DNA of 64,000 nt from Datnioides undecimradiatus (lineage: Eukaryota; Chordata; Actinopteri; Lobotiformes; Datnioididae): the NCBI GenBank assembly GCA_008933995.1, contig WARS01000031.1, positions 5,371,979 through 5,435,978 on the forward strand, in the 5' to 3' direction. The position numbers were made by a program, and so were the translations under genes. Shown one piece after another: positions 14,097 to 28,182 of the stretch. Below the pieces are notes generated by a model. That model saw only the letters and a program-made list of their open reading frames with translations. It did no database searches and had not been told where the DNA came from. The stretch's first letter is position 1. Each line of letters opens with the position of its first letter.

Positions 14097-15715
14097 AAGA
14101 ATCTGTGAGAGGAAAGACTGGAATGCAAAGGCCCTATGATGTAGTAGAGCCAGCATTGTTCATCAAACTATATGAAGACGTCTTCTTTAAGCTGTTGAGC
14201 ATTTCTGCTCTGAAACTGGTCAAAACTCGACCTTGGTCTACCTCAGCAGATGAGAGAACTTGGGCATTCTAAGTATCGAGTCTTATGTATTAATGATTTT
14301 GTAGACATCTTTGCAAGAAACAGCAAAAACATAAGCCTATAATACCCTGGTAACCTGTGGTGAGGGTGGAGGTATCCAAGAGTTGTGTTTCATATATTTG
14401 ATACCCCTAAAATCACATCTGCCCCCACCTTGTTTAAAATGGTCTCAGACCACTCGTCTTAAAGGAGGGCAGCGAGGTAAAGATGGATCGCTGTATGCGT
14501 CCTTGGAGAGGACGACTTAACATAGGCCTATGAAACAAAGTAGCCTGGGAGGGGTCATAGAGACACTTAAAGACAATACCACTACTGGTGCTCCACACCC
14601 ACCACTCTTACTTACTTTAACATTAAATAAAGCAATAATTATTGAATTCCGTTTGAATGAGTAAGATGCTAGAAAGTAAACAATGGGAACATAATTGCAG
14701 AGGGAAGGCAATCAATGCAAGGCAGTCATTTGGGCCATGTTGATTGTGTAGGCTGCTGTATGTGCTCTGTGCGTGCGTGTGTGTAAGTGTGTGCACATTT
14801 GTGTAGCCACTGCAAATCTAAGGTGAGCTAAGGGGAATATGTGCTGTGACAAGGAGCTGAGTAATGCACTCTCCCATGCGCACGCACAAAACAAGAGTTG
14901 GGTAATCCCTCCTTCAATAATGACCTAGGGCTCTACACAATAGCTCTCAATCAGCTGATCAATGTGTCCACATAATTCATGTGCGCGTCACTGTCTTTGA
15001 GAGGGGAGGAGGAGGAGGATAAGCAAGCGGGCGGTAGAGAGATCAATGCTCTGTGTGGTGATAACGAGCCTGGGCCTATGCCCACAGGAGCCCCACACAG
15101 GCGTCCAGGGTCTCTCTCATTAAGAACATTTGGATAAGCATGGCTATACATACATAATGTGCACTTCTAATCGTAGCCAAATAAACACATTTCCCCCCTT
15201 CTTAATGAGCTTGGTCTTGCTTTTGTGACACGTAGCAGTGACTCCTAAACTGGCAGGAAGTGATGTCAATCCTCAAAGACACCCCACCCCCCCACCCCCC
15301 CCAAAAAAAACAGTAAAGCAAATTAACAGCAAGCTGTTGGCCTCCTCTTTCAGTAGCTAATTAACAGCTTAACCTCCTGGTGCTTTTATGAAAGCCATGC
15401 TGGGAGGAGCTTGCCAAAATTGCAGTACAATAAGTCTGCCTGCAGGAGGCGAGAGCAGGGTGGAGCCATGGGGGTACCCAAACAACTGTTACAGCCACTT
15501 GATGACATGTGTACTGGCAAGGTACCATCTGGAAGCTGAATGGGGCAAATCAGGACCTGCCCTGGCCCTTCTCTCCATTACCCACAGCACTATGTCAACA
15601 TCACAACCCTCCATTTTGGACAGCGGTGACAATAATTACTCGTGCAGGGCTGAGCATTTTTTGATTTTCATTTTGAGCAAAACAAGAGGCCCACAGCAGA
15701 CCGAGACTTTCAGAT

Positions 15716-15753
15716 TTTGAATAATAGTTCAGAGTTTGAGTAATAGTTCATTG
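15716..15753 (+). repeat. two-copy 19-bp tandem repeat
   Basis: TTTGAATAATAGTTCAGAG is followed directly by TTTGAGTAATAGTTCATTG. The two copies share 16 of 19 bases. It looks like a small local duplication. Confidence 0.8.
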
Positions 15754-18700
15754 CATCAGTGTGCGAACACTTTTATTACAATAATAACTCGTGACATTAG
15801 GGATGAAAAGAACAGGTCTTTTGGCTGTAATGGCACTGGTATGAAAAAAGAGAAAAGAAAACAGGAATATCAATGACGAACAATAAGATTTTCATAAGAG
15901 AGAGAGAAAGAGCGCAAGCAGGTCTGTGGAAAAAAATCCCTGCTATTCCTCAATACTCCAGTATCTGAGTAATCCTCACAAGATGACTGAGTCCAGAGGC
16001 CATTAATATTATGCCTTAAAAACCACTCCCTATCTCCTGGCAAAGAAATTGGGCAGACAACACACCTTGAATGACAAGTCTTGTGCTGATTGCTTGTTTA
16101 ACTACATGTTTTAACCACATTATTTTCAAATGCTTGACTATGAGGGGTTTGTATTTGCATTGCAAACCACCTACTGATTTTAGGCCTCAAACCCCTGAGG
16201 CTGCTGTATCAATCAAACCAGAATCCTCTTGTACATCTACACACACTTCCATGTGATTTAGGGAAAATCTCAGGAATGTCGGAAATGCACCACGTTGGTT
16301 GTCGAAGCAGAGCTCCACAGGGCTGTTGATGGAAGTGTAAGTGCATACTAGATAAGAACAAAATGACTGACTATCTAGATCTGGACTCAGCTGTACTGTA
16401 GGTCACTGATGTGTTAGTAGGGTAAAGGCAGAGGCAGCCCTTCACCAACACAGCTGACAAGAGTCTCCAACACCTCACTGCCTCTCATTTGTCACTTGCC
16501 AGCCAGACAATGGCAGGGTGGCCTTGTGGAGTCACTGCAAACGTGGGCAGCGAAAAGCTTGTTAGATGAACAACGAGGGATGAAAAAGAGTTTTGGAGAG
16601 GGTGGAGGTGAGCCAGCCCAATAACAGTGAGGCAGACGGTGAGTTGGGGGATGAAGGTGGGGTGGGGGTTGGTTTTGGATTAAGATACAGGCAAACACCA
16701 CTTGTAATGATTAATGCAGTCAGTGAGAATTAAATTCAGAGCAGGAACATTACCCAAACACAATTAGTCCTCGAGAACAAACATCGCACTACGTCGTGAA
16801 TGCAGATTCATTGCCATATCATTGTGAGGGAGTAGCCATCAGCAGTCAAAAGAACTCCAGAGGATAAACTTAACATGTCTGACATGGCCGTCTGAAGAGT
16901 CAGTGTTACGATTATATGTCCTCTTCCCACCTTGTTGGCTACTATGACCTAGAAAAAGCCCTTAAATGAGCCCACAGCAGTAGGGGTGACCAAAAGCCGT
17001 GCTTACTGAACTGCAGGTCCGCCCACTCTCTTGCATCTAAGCCTATTGTCATTAGCTGATCTCCTGTTCCACCTTTTCACTGACGTAACGGCAGAGAGGA
17101 GACACAGAATACAGTCTCCTCAGGCTTGTATTATCTAGCTTTCACCTCTGGCGTTCTCAGTTTGGTAGTGTAAATATTTCATTACCACATAATTGGTTGC
17201 TGCTCCAGGCTACGCAATAGGGCTGTGATAGTTGTAACTCTGTATGCTTTCTGACTATCTTGTATCCGATTTTATGTAAAATTCATAGAAATGTGTTTTG
17301 GGGAGCGGGTGTTTGAGATCCCGTGAGGGGAAATGTTTAGTTGTTCATGCACTGCCCTCACACAAGCTCGCTAGAGACACCAGCTAATTAAAAACAGTGA
17401 TGATGTGCTCAGCCAGTGTCAATATTTAACCCAGTCTTACACAGCTATCTTTATTAGCAGCACTGCACTGACAAAAGGAGCAACATGGCCTTTGAGAGGT
17501 CCTCTTCTTAAAATGAAAATTAATGGGGTGGAGTGGGGTTGAGTGGAGGTGAATATACAGAGTGGGTCTATATGTGGGCTTATTTCCATGGACCATGAAG
17601 TACCTTGTTGGAGTGAAACTGTTGTTGAGGGTTCTTCAAGCAATTCACACACCAAACACCCACCAGTTTCACCTGTCAACTCTTTCATACTGAGCAGCTA
17701 AAAAGCTGCAACTTTAATGAGTAAAACCCTGACTTTGCACTTATGGTGCAAGCTATAAAGTAGAGATAATGGCTAAACAGCAAAAGTGGCACAATAATTC
17801 TATTGCTTCTTTAATTTGGATTATTTAGAGCCTCGGGTCTTTTGTACAATAACAAAAAGAAAATCACAATCGGTATCTTCTGAGCCTCAATGCTTATCCT
17901 GCATCAAGAAGTGTTTTAGCTTTTACCTTATTGAATAAGAACCCTATGGTTAAAATGCAGGAAGACACAGCGGTTGTCCACCTTCATGGAGACCAAATTC
18001 AGATTTTTTTTTTCTTCACAAAACCAGTTGTAGCCTTTGACCTATGCCACCAGGGAGGTAGTGCACTTGTGCTGAAAAATGGCACTCTGTGCAGCTTCCC
18101 ATGAGTATAGGCAACACTATCGCTAATATATATGGGCCTTGCTAACACAGATTTCTTTACAGGGTCATTCTGTTGGGCCTGCTCATTAGCAAAAGAAAAA
18201 AACATAACTGCACTTTACATAAAAAAGAAACAAAAGTGCTCATTGATCAGGATGATCAATTGAGGATCAATAACCTAAACCCTCATCATTCCCAGTGCAG
18301 CATAATTGCAGCTGAGATATAGTTGTCATCACTGAAAATCAAACACAGACCAGACTAATTGGAAGAGGCCTATTGCTTTGGTCATGCTGGCAAAAAGCTT
18401 TACAAAGCCCCAGAAAGACTTGTGATGGCCAGTCACTGGAGCTTCCCAAAATAACTGCTCATGCCATTAGCAAGTGTCATCACGGAGGTCATTGTGCTGG
18501 CTGCCCATTTGGGGACATTTAATACAGGGCATAGCAAGCTACCACACAAGAGTGCTTTGTGTCCCTTCTCATGTAACTTGTGCACATAAGTTATAAGATC
18601 GCATTAAGCCCCAATTTTATAGGACAACTTGTGATTTTAATCTAATGTTTTGGAGGAATGTCCTTATTAGACAATTTGTTGCTGACCTCTGAGTTAAGCA

Positions 18701-21700
18701 ATGGTCACAAAAAAAGATGTCATTTTCCACTCCAGTAGTTGAGCACTGTAAAGAGGCTTAGAGAGCTGGTAAAGTAAGGAGGCGTGCCTGACATAATAGA
18801 TATTTCACAGGCTGGCATCACAGCCAGGCTGCCCATACTGGCTACACCATATGCACTGCTCAATCGTGCAAAAAATCTCAAACTATACTTCAAAGCCTAC
18901 CACTTTTCTCCTTCCTGTTTATTGATTACATAGAGCTCTTGTTCAGTAATTGTGCAGTAAATCAAGCATGGTGAGCACTAATCTCAACCCCGGGAGGAAA
19001 GTGTTAAAGGTAAAACCTGCTGAAAAGTGCATAATTACGGAGCTGTGTTCAGCCAGGAGAGAGGATATACTCCTCCCTCTCACATTTCTCACACACTGCC
19101 TGCCTGCGCAACCAGAGGCAGCAGGGAGAGGGGTTGGCAGAAGAGCAACGGGAAGTGTATACAGTTTCTAACCACCTCTCACTCCCTCCCTTACTCTTTC
19201 AATCCTTCTCCCTCTCAGTGCATTCCCAACCAAAGCGCCGGGGGCGCCATGCTTGTAAAGAAACCACAGCCTTTTGAGTGCCTCTTGTATTTACAAACGG
19301 AGGCATGTTGGAATCAAAGGCATTACCACATGACATAACACATTAAACAGTTGGCAGATTGAGAATTTATAGACTGACTAGATAGTGAGTGGGGTAAACA
19401 GGAATAATGACATTGCTGGATCAGTTTAGCTAGCTATACTTGGTAGGAGAGCCAAACTTACCTAAACCAGAGCACTGGATAGGAGTCAACTGCAGCAGCT
19501 CCCTCCTTTCCCTTGCTTTGCGTTCCCTCTTAACACACACAGCTCAGGCTGTACTCCAGGTGGAGACAGCTATCACTTTCCCATCAACTTCCTGTTCCTC
19601 TTGTCTCTCCGCCCACCTTTTCTCTCAGCTCTCTCACTCCCAGCTGCGCAACTTGGTTTTCTGTGCCATGTTTGAAGAAATACAAAGCTGTATCTTTTCC
19701 CCCCTCCATCTTCTGAGGCACTAAAATCTGCAGTTAAGAGATTTTTTCCTCTCCTCATCCTTCCTTCTCTTATCCTCCTCCCCCAACGCTTTCCCCATGT
19801 TGCTGTTCTGCCTAATCTCACCTCAGTTTTTATTTCACCCACATCAGCAGGGACCTAAAAATAAATGATAAATGGAATATGATATTTTAAAGCCTTATCT
19901 CTTATCTGTTCTTACAGGGGAATAATAGGGTAGTTAATCCTGCAGATCCTACTCAAATTGATTAATCAGCACATGCGGACAATCAAATAAATGATTAATA
20001 TTCTCCAGTCCTGTGGTCGGACAGTTACCCCTGAAACCATCAGTAATAATTCAGTAACCCTTCCCAGACCACAGGCTGCAGCTAGTCAGGCTCACTCAGC
20101 ATCAGCCCTCTGATGTTCAGCAGGACTTTGAACTCCCTGCACAGAAACTCAGACACACCAGGGGTAAGACAATCTGCAGTCTACTCTTTCTTAAAAACTC
20201 CTACAATGCATGCCCACCTGACAAAACTCACATGCCAAGAGAATTATGGTAGGGCCAGCAACCTATAAGATAAGAGGGAAACTATAGAAGGAGTAAGAAT
20301 TATGCTCTCAAATGATTTGCTTCGTTATACAAAACAGAACAATGCAGCTGTACAAAACACTGAACGTGTGTTATGTAAGTGTGAGGTGAAGTGCCTAAAA
20401 AAATAATGCCACCGTTTTCCCATAGCTACAGAACCAGATGTCTCCAGGCACTCACACACAGACGCACAGACTGACAGAGAAACAGGCTGTTTAAGCAGCA
20501 GCTCTCCCAGGCCTCGCCACACTGAGCACACCCTGTCCTGCTGTTGGACAAAGGGGGGAATCTCCATTGAAAAAGGTCCTCTTTTCTCTCCCATTACCCA
20601 TGCCATTCTCCCTCCCACAGAGGTCAACCAACAGCCATCTTCGTGGCACTCCTCTGCATCTGCCAGCTATAACTGTTCTGTATCAGGGAGAAGGCCAGAG
20701 GCAGAGGAGAGCACCTCTTGCTCCCCCACGTTTGCGCCAACAAAGTAAGCGATGTGTGCGTGTAGCTCGGGGGTGGGATTGGGGGTGGTGATGCGGGCGC
20801 AGGGTAAACACAGATTGAAGGTGTGGAATCTCTGCTCTGTTTCTTGTGGGTGTGGTAGTGTTATGGCTGCATGTCTGTCTTTTTGCAGGGCTTCAACACA
20901 TGAAGTTATGCAAAGCCAGCACTCTACTGCAACAAACACAGACATTTATACATTACGCACACACACACGATATCACCCCACCCTAATCCCTCCTCTCTGC
21001 CGTACAGGAGGCTTGGCTTTTGTGTTGCGTCTGGCCAGCTGGTTGCCTGAATCAGCATGTGCAGCTGTCTACTGTGACGAACACTACTCCACCACTACCA
21101 GGACAGAGTGACTCCTCACTGCATTGCTAAATATGGCTGGCTGGCATTACTACGGCCATTTAAAATCCACGTAAGAAGCCACTGACCTCGCGGGGGCGTT
21201 TACACAGGCTGTGAGCAGGTTGGGTTTTCACTGTAATACTTATTGATGGCCTTTAACTAGCTTTCGAGGGGTAAGAACTAGACACACAACTGGGGGAAGA
21301 GCAAGCTCTAAAGTGTGAGGGGCCATCCAGTAGTCTTGCCAATATGCCTTGTGATATACAGCTTTGTCTTTAATAGGTACAAGCGTGGTGTGTAGGGCAG
21401 TGTCGTGAAAAAGCCCCAGTTTTATATAAGCGTTACAGTTCACTTTGATCTCTTCTCTTGCTCCACTGTTTATAAATCAGCCACACAAATATTTATGAGC
21501 GGAACGAGGAAAATGGCTGGTCTGGTTTGTATCTCTGCCCTCCTTCCCTCACTCCCCACTGTGTTCCCTCCCTCCCCCTGTGGCTGATGTGTGGATGAGG
21601 CCACCGCAGATGCAGAGCGAGTGCATAGGCCCCAGGCCACATCCATCATATCTGTTCTGTCTCTGGCTATTGTGTGGCCCCAGAGAAGGCTGACCTAACT

Positions 21701-23771
21701 CAAGCAAGTCACAGAAAAGACAACATATTTAGTGCAAATAAAAGACAAAACTATAAAGACAATAAATTGCAAACGGCGGAGACAAACTTGTATGGAATTA
21801 TTTATAACAGTTCAACTAGTGGCATGGGAGTGGATTGTATGTAAACAATCCAGAACGAAAACATGCACATCAATGTGAGTGCGCGCCTGTGAGTGGTATT
21901 AGTGCACACACATATGCATTTGTGCCCCTGACTCATGCATCACTAGTTCATCAGTAACAAAGATCAATTAATTAATACACCCATGCTCAATACATATTGC
22001 CTCGGCATCCCTTTTAGCTCACCTATTTGTTTCTGCCTACAACACACACAATGGGACCAGCCCGGAGCTTCTGGATCCATACACTTTAATTGCTCCCCCC
22101 AGCCCTGACCTCTGATCCAGATCACTCTGATATACAGCATCTCTATTAAATTGGGAAGTAGGTAAATATTCTTCTAATGACCCTCAGTTCTAGCGACACC
22201 ACTGAAAATGGACAAAAAAAAAATCAATCTTGTTTTTTCCTATTTGCCCTTCACTGACTCTATTAGTTCCCTTTTTATCTGAGGGTTGACTCCAAAAAAT
22301 GTGGAGGGAGACGGAGCAGAATGGAGTGTCTACTCTCGCTGTGACAGGCCAATGGACTTTACTGAGATGCATTTCGGTAATGAGAAGATTACAAACCTAT
22401 GCTCAGAAGGAAATATCTTTTGAATGGCATCTTGACTGTCCTTCAAGTAACACATTGGGTTTACCAAGCCAATAAAAAAAAAAGTCAGACAAGCTTTATC
22501 TAAACTGAACAGAATGTTGATCCTGCAATCTAGACTGGAGATAATTTAAAAGATAACGCGGTTCAAGCAGGAAAGAGACAAACTCCACCAAATGCTGCCC
22601 GTCACGTAGTGCGGGTTCACAAAAAGATAGTGGTATATGCAAGGCTGTGTGCATGTGTTTGTGTATGTGCGTGCACTGTACAGTAAAAGCTGATGAACTG
22701 TATGTGTGCGTGTTTGTCTGTGGGCAGGGGCGGGTGCAGGGTGGGAGGCAGAGTGGGGGTGGTAGTGGTGGACTGGCTTGTCGATCGATGCAGTGATTGG
22801 CAGTTAATGGCTTTTCCTGTTCTGCCTTGGTAACCCTGGCCTGATGGCTGTTGCTTCTGATCAGAGATGGCAGATGGTGTTTGATTTTCGTATATAAACC
22901 CCTGACTTTGTGGAGATGGCTTCATCATGTTTAATGATTTAAAAGTTAAGTTGAATACTGGGAATACTGCAATGCTGGATCTCTCATCTAAAAAGCCCTA
23001 ACCTCCCTTCCAGATGTAACGACTGATCTCTCTTAACTACATGCACATAAGATGGTTAGTATGCTGCTATGAGCCACGCAATCCTTCAGTGATAAATTAT
23101 GAGAATGAAATGCAAAACACATGTTTTTTTCTATTTTATACTATACAGACCTTTCAATCTCAGGCTTCTTTTCACAGACTATTGTGTCACAAACTAGCTC
23201 CTCAACTAATATGGCCACTCAAAGAATCAAAAATCCCCTGAGATGAAAGATAATCCTAAACACCAAAGGGACTATCACCAAATTGTTCCATCCTTTTCAC
23301 CCAACCAGTCAGTAATGACAGCGCAAACTAGGAACTGTGCCCAGGAAAAAGGAAGAAAAAGTTGTAAATTGAGGAAAATTGAATGATAAGCTCCATTTGA
23401 TGTGTAAGAGAAGATGGTGGGAAATCAGAGTACAAACAGCAGGTCCTGAAATCTCTGATTTTTCAGTGTAATTTCATGTTCTGAAGGGGTTTCCTTTGTT
23501 TGGCTCCTTACTCAGCCAGTTTCAACTGCTTATGGCTTAAGTCTATTTAATATCTGATAACTCCAGACACTTTGACATTTCATCTCTTCAAGAAATTCAA
23601 AAGGAGCTGATTACAGAAAAACCCTCAGAGATGAAACTATCCACATTAAGAAGAAGTAGAAAAAGAAGAAAAAAGGTGTTTCTCATGAACATATAAGTAA
23701 ATATATTAGAAAAGAGAGTCCATAAGTCATCTGTGAAATTATGCTTGCTGTAAAACAGGAAAATCTTTCTG

Positions 23772-23810
23772 GATGATGATGATGATGATGAGGATGAGGA
23801 TGATGAGGAT
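23772..23810 (+). repeat. (GAT)n/(GAG GAT)n trinucleotide repeat
   Basis: Six GAT units followed by mixed GAGGAT units. Read on the minus strand it gives a spurious poly-Ser frame. Intronic microsatellite. Confidence 0.9.
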
Positions 23811-26800
23811 AAGTATGAGGTGATAGGACACACAGGGTGGAGACACTGAGAGAGAAAGAGAGATGGTTTTAGGTCACACTGGGACTCACAACTGCAAATT
23901 TAATAAACACTCACTCCTGGAACATCAACAAATAACAAAATACTTTACTTTACAGAACTTATTAAGATGCTCTGTCTCTCACTCTCCCTTGTGCCTCTCA
24001 GCATGCAAATTAATACATTGATCATTTGAATAATAATTTGCATTCCAGATCTCACAATTTCATGTTCAAACTTTTAACAGCTCCCATAGTTCTCATTTAA
24101 ACAGTAGCTGCACAGACAGTCCTTATGGTTCAAATTATTTCAACATGACTATTCCAACCTAACAAGCATAAATTAAGGAAATTCCTATCTAGTGACAGAG
24201 ATAGGCCATCTGAAGGAAGGATCCAAGTTTGAATTATTCAGCAGTCCTTAATTTTAGGGCTAGTGTTGATTGAATGCGGTGACATTATAAAAAAGAGAGT
24301 TTGTGGGGCTGGCAAGGACAGCAGTGAGGGATGGTGGTGTATGATCTGGGAGTGAGCCTGGGAGTTCAGTGGCTTCCTCTGCTGTCTGTGTCTCTGAAGA
24401 GATCTAAGAGGAAAGAGGCCTCTGTAAATCAACATGAGACTGAAAAGGACTTTATAAAACACAAATGTGTGAAACTGCTTATACTGAACAAAAGCCTGCA
24501 CTTCAGTCTGCTGCCTTCACCAGCTTTGGCTAGTAAAAGGAAAGTGTCAGACAGTGTGACCCTGGGGTTTGCCACATAAACAGAGCAGGATGAGGTGAAG
24601 GTGAGCAAGGAACAGAGATGATATGGAGGGGTGGGGCCTAAAGGCATGGTAGTTAAACTTTTTTTTTAACCCCCCAACGCCACTCTGTCTATTCTGGGCA
24701 TCAGTTTGTCATGAAGGAATGTAAAGGCCATAAAGTATCGGTGCCCTTGAGGAGCTGAAGAGCATTCTTGTCCCCAACTCTTAAAGCTGTCTCTCTCTCT
24801 TTCACTCACTATCACTTTCCCTGACTTACTCCCCCTCTGCCTTACTCCAGCAGAAAGTTTAAAGTAGAACACAGGTGTAGAAGACGGCACCCGTGGGAAA
24901 GATAACGTTTGGGAACATTCCTGGGGTGAAAAAAAATACTTTTTTTTCTGATATTCTTCATCTGGGGAACTATGTAATTGCCTTGGTTCCATGACTGTGC
25001 CTTTGTCCCCTTTGTGCCTCCGCCCCACACTCCCCATCGCTGCCTCTTACATCACTACCTTGTAATTTCCATATTACAATTTAAACAAGAGCTTCGATTC
25101 TCTGCTACTTTTTCATTTTCATCTTTCCATTTTATCCATCTATTGTGCAGAAGAATAAAAGTCATGATGAGAAAACAAGGTGCAAAATGATCTTTTCCAG
25201 GGCCCCCAATAAAAACCGCATGACACCCTGGGCTGCACCGCTTAATTACAAAAGGATGAAATCTTTTCTTCTACATCTGGAGAAAACATTGTCTGCATAA
25301 CACTGATAGATTTACAGCTCCCAGTTCTAGCCCTGAACTCATGCACACAGCAATTAGGCAAAACATGGATGGACAACCAGCACCATGAAGTACAGGAGGA
25401 GAAGGCTATTCTCTCTTGGCACTACAGAAAAGGCCTCTGAGGCCCCACTGTTTCAAATAAAAACTCTGCCCAGAAAATGGTCCTCAGGAAGCAGGCGGAT
25501 GGTTAATTTTTACTCAAGCCTTGTTGGTGGTCACAGGGAGGTGAGGCGGACTTTTCACTGCACAGAGTACTTCACGTCAGATTTTGTGCTACATAACCCA
25601 TTCAAAATAGACTGCTTTGAGGAGAGCATGCTTGCAGGCATCAGCATCTCTCTGACCCATCACTAACAACAAACAGCCAATGAAATCCAGGCGAGAAATT
25701 GCTGAAGTTCTGCAATCCAGTAATCGATGCACCGCAAAATGGAAAGACCTTAGGGGCAGATTTGTTAAAACATAGAAAGACCTGGGTAAAACAAAGGCAG
25801 TACATGCTCTGCACACTTAGGAGCGGTTTAAATGGCTGCAGTACAGTAAATCAGTCATGGGTTTGAATCCAGCAATCTTCCAACAAACAACAAAGCCAAC
25901 TGTTTGGCAATTACATAAAAAGTTGTCAGATGCACTATATATTGTGCTTCAATACAAAATTATGAAGACATGCACAAGACACTTCTTGTATTACTGTGTT
26001 TAGCTGCCGAAACATTCTTTTGGACTTACAAATGGAAGATTACAGGGCAAGAGGAATGGAACAACAGCCGGGGCCACATATCCATCATTCTGTAAAATTT
26101 ATCTGTCCCAGGACTCTACTCTGTAGGCCTTAACCCAAACAGAATAGAGGTCCCTGTGTGCTCATCCTGGTACCTAAGACCTCCTCCCTTCTCCTCATCT
26201 GTCTCTTCACCCTACCTTGCTTTCATGTACAGCTCCACTGAACACAGACCTCAGAGCTGAGTAGTTTTGTGGCCCTGACCACTCGGAGGCCATTAATCTG
26301 GTGGCTTAGCCACTGATGTATTGATGGCACAGAGCCGGTAAGCCTGCCTGCTTCACTCTCTCCATCCCTTCAGCTTAGCAGCTACATAGATTCACAGGAG
26401 CAACACCTGACCTCATCAAAGCAGTGTTTACCTGCCAATTGCCACTGTTAGTTTTTCAGGTGGGGTTGCTGAAGGTCGTTAGATGTAGCGACCAATTGGT
26501 CAAAAACATGTTTGAGGCGCCTCATTTAAACCCATTATAACTCCACAGTGTGTTTGCATGCACTCAAAACACAACCAAGTAAACGAGCAGCTAAGTCTGG
26601 TTTCTTTAAGTACTTTGAACCAAATGCAGTAGCTTTCATGTTACAACTAACACCAAAAGAAATAGAGCTTACAGTAGTAAGAGTTTTATATTCATACTAT
26701 ATTCATTTTTCTTGTGAGCCTGTAGCAAACACACATAATTCCAGATATTAACTTGACCATCAAAAAACACAGTAAACTTGGTTACTTGGCTGGTTTGGTC

Positions 26801-28153
26801 ATTAAAAAACATAAACAGAGCTTCATCAGTCACTTCAACGCAGGTATTCATAGTAATTGAGTTATTTGTGTACATGTAAACGTAATGACACTCAGTCTAC
26901 ATGGCAACTCATTTTACCGTGGTTTGACTATCAAACACATAATATTATTAAGTATTTCATAGGAAATTGTCAAGGCAGATGATTACATAGGATCCTTAAC
27001 ATGTCATTTAAAAAACTTGGCAACTACCTCTCTGGCATCTTTGGAGAAAGGTGAAAAGACACAACCATGGATGGTGTTTCTGTAATATCATCTTGACAAG
27101 ACAAAGGCAGGCAGAGTCGGAGTGAAACACAGATTAGACACAGAGACCCTCCAGTTGGTGCAGGGAGAAGCTTCTCAGAGATATATTTGTCATTTCAATA
27201 ATACCCCCATCATCAATCACTTGAGAGGGAAGAACTTTATTTTACTGTTCATCATAATTTTAAAGTCAAAAGTCAAACTACGGCTGAAAAGCTTGATATG
27301 TCTTTTTTATAGGTGCTTGATCTGTTGATTTAATAAGGGAATCACTGTGTAGACAATAACGTTAAAAGGACTTTACGTGGGACGAGTGGGATGGAGCAGA
27401 CAGGATTCAGCTGAGGAAAATATTTAGTTTTTCAGCATGATTGGATTAAAGTTATTTAACCTTAAGCAGATCCCCACTGTAGACCACCCACTGGTAGAGT
27501 ATTTGTTATGTTTATCAATTTTGTGGAGACAACGTAGAAACTTGTCTCTAAAAAGTGGGAATCTGGTCTGTACAAACTGTGTACCTACATCTTTACCACT
27601 GCCTACAATAACTAAAACTCTGCAGGTATACAAAGAGGAACTTTCCTTTGACTTGAACTGTGATGAAACTCATGTCACCAAAAATGATATCGCCTTGCTT
27701 ATTCCTTTACTTTCCTCAAACACCAGTCTGTCTTTGTGTTGACTGTCTTGTATATTAGCAGGAGCTCTGACACTCTTTGTTCAATAAAACAACTAAAAAA
27801 TTCAAATCAACACAAACAATCATTAACACAACAACCAAGGATCTCCATCATCTAGCTGATGATGTATATCATATTTCTCCTTACTCTAATCTTCCTGCTA
27901 TATGGCTCTGTGTGATTGAACAGAGAGACGGCATCTCTATTTCCACCACAGACCCAGGACAGAGAACCTGGTCTGTAATGCACTGGATCCTTTTAACTCC
28001 ACCAACTGTGGTAAACAGCAACTGAAAAATAAAAGCTGGGAAAAGACTGGCCTCCCCTGTCTAAGCAGCTTTCTGCTACCTTTCTTTTGCTTTCTTTCAC
28101 TGTCACTTTGTAAATCCCAGCAACACCCACAGTAGGGCTTTTGCACGTACAAT

Positions 28154-28182
28154 CAGCAGCAGCACCAGCAGCAGCAGCAGCT
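28154..28182 (+). repeat. interrupted (CAG)n repeat, intronic
   Basis: CAGCAGCAGCAC followed by five more CAG units inside the large intron (CTG in the transcript). Short and interrupted. Confidence 0.85.

Noticed and set aside
18047-18062. CTCF-like site CCACCAGGGAGG
   Set aside because: Only the left half matches the CTCF core; several core positions disagree.
23597-23833. Poly-serine protein
   Set aside because: Artefact of translating the GAT trinucleotide repeat.
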